NCBI GenBank assembly: GCA_022447585.1
Contig: JAKVAR010000006.1
Location: 434,001 to 498,000, forward strand
Length of the DNA stretch: 64,000 bases
Source: Crocinitomicaceae bacterium
GTDB taxonomy: Bacteria; Bacteroidota; Bacteroidia; Flavobacteriales_D; Crocinitomicaceae
Direction: 5' to 3'
Positions within the stretch are counted from its first letter, which is position 1. Each line of letters begins with the position of its first letter. Position numbers and translations under genes: made by a program. Under the pieces are notes generated by a model. That model saw only the letters and a program-made list of their open reading frames with translations. It was not told the DNA's origin and ran no database searches. Shown here one piece after another: positions 62,529-64,000 of the stretch.

Positions 62529-63527
62529 ATGAATGAAACCAAAAAAATAGCGGTAATTGGCGGAGGTAGTTGGGCAACAGCGCTGGTCAAAATTTTAAGT
62601 AATAATGTTACTTCGCTTAATTGGTACATGCGAAATGAAGGAGCGGTTGGACATATTTTAAAGTTCCGCCATAACCCAAATTATCTTCAATCTGTAGAGT
62701 TTGATCTGAATAAGATTAATGTTAGTACTGATTTAAACGAAATGATCCGCCCAGCGGATATTGTTATTATTGCTACACCTTCAGCATTTTTAGTAAAGCT
62801 ATTTGAAAATTCTCCAGAGGAATTGATGAAGGATAAAATTGTTTTTTCGGCAGTGAAAGGTATTATCCCAGAATATCATGCGATCCCAGCTCGATTTATC
62901 CATAAAACATTTGGTATTCCCTATGATAATATTGGAATTATATGTGGTCCTTGTCATGCGGAGGAGGTTGCACTAGAGCGTTTGTCGTATCTAACTGTAG
63001 CTTGTCAAGATGAAGATATTTCTGAGGAAATGGCAGAATTGTTAGCCTGTCGTTATATCAAAACAACAGTCTCTGATGATTTAATAGGAACTGAAATATC
63101 TGCGGTTTTGAAGAATGTGTATTCCATTGCCTCTGGAGTTTGTTCTGGTCTTGGTTATGGTGATAATTTCCAGGCTGTGTTAATTTCAAATGCAATCCAA
63201 GAAATTGAAAATTTGATTGATGAAATGAGTCCAGTGCATAGAGATGTTAAGTCTTCCGCGTACTTAGGTGATTTATTGGTAACGGCCTATTCAAAATTCT
63301 CAAGGAACAGAACCTTTGGGTATATGATTGGAAAAGGTTATTCTGTAAAAACGGCTCAATTAGAGATGGATATGATTGCAGAAGGATACTTTGCTACCAA
63401 AAGTTTGATGGAAATCAAAAAGAAGTTTCAAGTTGAAATGCCTATAGTTGAGGCAGTTCATAATATTTTATATGAAAAGATTTCACCTGTGATAGAAATG
63501 CGAATTTTAACAGATAGGTTAAATTAA
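62529..63527 (+). CDS. gpsA: NAD(P)H-dependent glycerol-3-phosphate dehydrogenase
   Basis: Makes sn-glycerol 3-phosphate from dihydroxyacetone phosphate for phospholipids. 332 residues from the ATG at 62529. The N-terminal Rossmann motif is VIGGGSWATALVKIL; RHNPNYL follows for substrate positioning; VKGI, GPCHAEE and the catalytic lysine in AVLKNVYSIASG are present, as is GDLLVTAYSKFSRNRTFG. Normal family length with own promoter. Confidence 0.95.
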   Translation: MNETKKIAVIGGGSWATALVKILSNNVTSLNWYMRNEGAVGHILKFRHNPNYLQSVEFDLNKINVSTDLNEMIRPADIVIIATPSAFLVKLFENSPEELMKDKIVFSAVKGIIPEYHAIPARFIHKTFGIPYDNIGIICGPCHAEEVALERLSYLTVACQDEDISEEMAELLACRYIKTTVSDDLIGTEISAVLKNVYSIASGVCSGLGYGDNFQAVLISNAIQEIENLIDEMSPVHRDVKSSAYLGDLLVTAYSKFSRNRTFGYMIGKGYSVKTAQLEMDMIAEGYFATKSLMEIKKKFQVEMPIVEAVHNILYEKISPVIEMRILTDRLN

Positions 63528-63560
63528 TAACATTCTGTAAATTAATTCTGTTTTCAATTC

Positions 63561-63589
63561 TTGAGCTCGATTTAATATTTCTAACTTTA
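63561..63589 (+). promoter_or_regulatory. Promoter of aspartate kinase gene
   Basis: TTG (63561-63563), 18 bases, TAACTTTA (63582-63589), 7 of 8 to consensus; predicted leader about 11 bases to the ATG at 63606. Confidence 0.5.
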
Positions 63590-63605
63590 CCCAAAATTAG
63601 TTCAA

Positions 63606-64000
63606 ATGAAAGTCTTCAAATTTGGTGGAGCTTCGGTGAAAGATGCCAAGTCAATTCGTAATGTAGCCAATATTGTTTCTCTTTTTCAAGGGGATAAACT
63701 AGGTATAGTGATTTCAGCAATGGGAAAAACAACCAATGCAATGGAATTGATTACCGATGCGTTTATGAAGAATGATAAGCCCAAGTTTGAAGAGTTAGTT
63801 GCTGAACGTAAACAGTTTCATTTAGCTATTATGAATGAATTATTTCTGGATGCTACAAACGAAATCTATTTAAAAGTAAACACAATTTTTAATGACTTAA
63901 CTGCTCGATTTGAATCAGCCTCTAGAAATAATTACAATTTCGAATATGATCAAATTGTTGGTACGGGCGAAGTGCTTTCTACAAATATTGTAAGTTCATT
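63606..64000 (+). CDS. Aspartate kinase, N-terminal part
   Basis: The open frame runs off the window after 131 codons. It begins MKVFKFGGASVKDAKSIRNV, the KFGGxSV nucleotide-binding motif of aspartokinases, followed by IVISAMGKTTNAM and GTGEVLSTNI, also characteristic. The enzyme starts synthesis of lysine, threonine and methionine. Whether this is a stand-alone (LysC-type) enzyme or a fusion with homoserine dehydrogenase (ThrA) or another domain cannot be seen. It has its own promoter after gpsA. Confidence 0.92.
   Translation, partial: MKVFKFGGASVKDAKSIRNVANIVSLFQGDKLGIVISAMGKTTNAMELITDAFMKNDKPKFEELVAERKQFHLAIMNELFLDATNEIYLKVNTIFNDLTARFESASRNNYNFEYDQIVGTGEVLSTNIVSS

Noticed and set aside
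1-64000. tRNA, rRNA, riboswitch, CRISPR or transposase genes
   Set aside because: None could be recognised by eye on either strand; a covariance-model search could still reveal small RNAs in gaps such as 983-1270, 2003-2358 or 15251-15616.

Overview
The window is a contiguous stretch of a Bacteroidota chromosome, most likely Flavobacteriales and possibly Crocinitomicaceae. The evidence is AT-rich DNA, five proteins with type IX secretion system (T9SS) C-terminal sorting domains, two PorP/SprF-family proteins, promoters of the TTG/TAnnTTTG type, weak or absent Shine-Dalgarno sequences, and many TAATG/ATGA gene junctions. There is no rRNA, tRNA, CRISPR array, insertion sequence or phage gene that I can see. 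It reads as core genome with a few accessory cassettes (surface adhesins, arsenic, aromatic amino acid catabolism).

Layout. 1-2358: a secreted unknown, then a 50-residue membrane ORF (DUF5993-like) coupled to dsbB. 2359-13606 (minus): a five-gene surface operon read as adhesin, PorP, adhesin, PorP, PD40/OmpA lipid- or wall-anchoring protein. 13778-19565: cysS, then polA with a 7TM unknown behind it. 19703-28429: a POT peptide transporter, a PrsW-type membrane protease, two lipoproteins (DUF6438, DUF2891) and a large SF1 helicase. 28760-31312: a cystathionine gamma-synthase/lyase, a TrkA/KtrA-type K+ channel regulator and an SDR. 31432-35822: two tandem paralogous T9SS-exported M43 metalloproteases. 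35868-38657 (minus): hemA-hemC-hemD. 38821-41313: RDD protein, rsmI, a quinone oxidoreductase-like MDR. 41314-43156 (minus): a cation/proton antiporter and a lipoprotein. 43647-45573: an arsenic operon arsR-arsI-arsC-aquaporin with no efflux pump. 45683-52984: an ALDH7, hemW, a SulP transporter with an extra C-terminal region, VanZ-like, and an ALDH8-like dehydrogenase. 53132-54086: phenylalanine hydroxylase and pterin-carbinolamine dehydratase. 54118-56419 (minus): a T9SS trypsin-like protease and a redoxin. 56480-61958: a secreted unknown, udk and a very large sensor histidine kinase. 61978-64000: a small membrane protein that appears frameshifted, gpsA, and the start of an aspartate kinase running off the end.

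How they work together. T9SS cargo is the common theme: two very large adhesins with their dedicated PorP partners and an OmpA-type anchor, plus three secreted proteases; the POT transporter could take up the peptides these release. hemA/C/D and the distant hemW belong to haem supply. PheH and its pterin-recycling partner sit behind an aldehyde dehydrogenase typical of aromatic ring degradation, which fits amino acid catabolism in a protein-eating organism. The arsenic operon combines arsenate reduction, C-As bond cleavage and a channel as the apparent As(III) exit.

Several gene starts were moved downstream from the longest open frame because the longer versions use TTG or GTG codons lying in leaders, promoters or a terminator. 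I found no convincing wholly new system; the strongest candidates are the duplicated adhesin/PorP operon with IgGFc-binding-like heads, the DUF5993-DsbB pair, and the pump-less arsenic operon.
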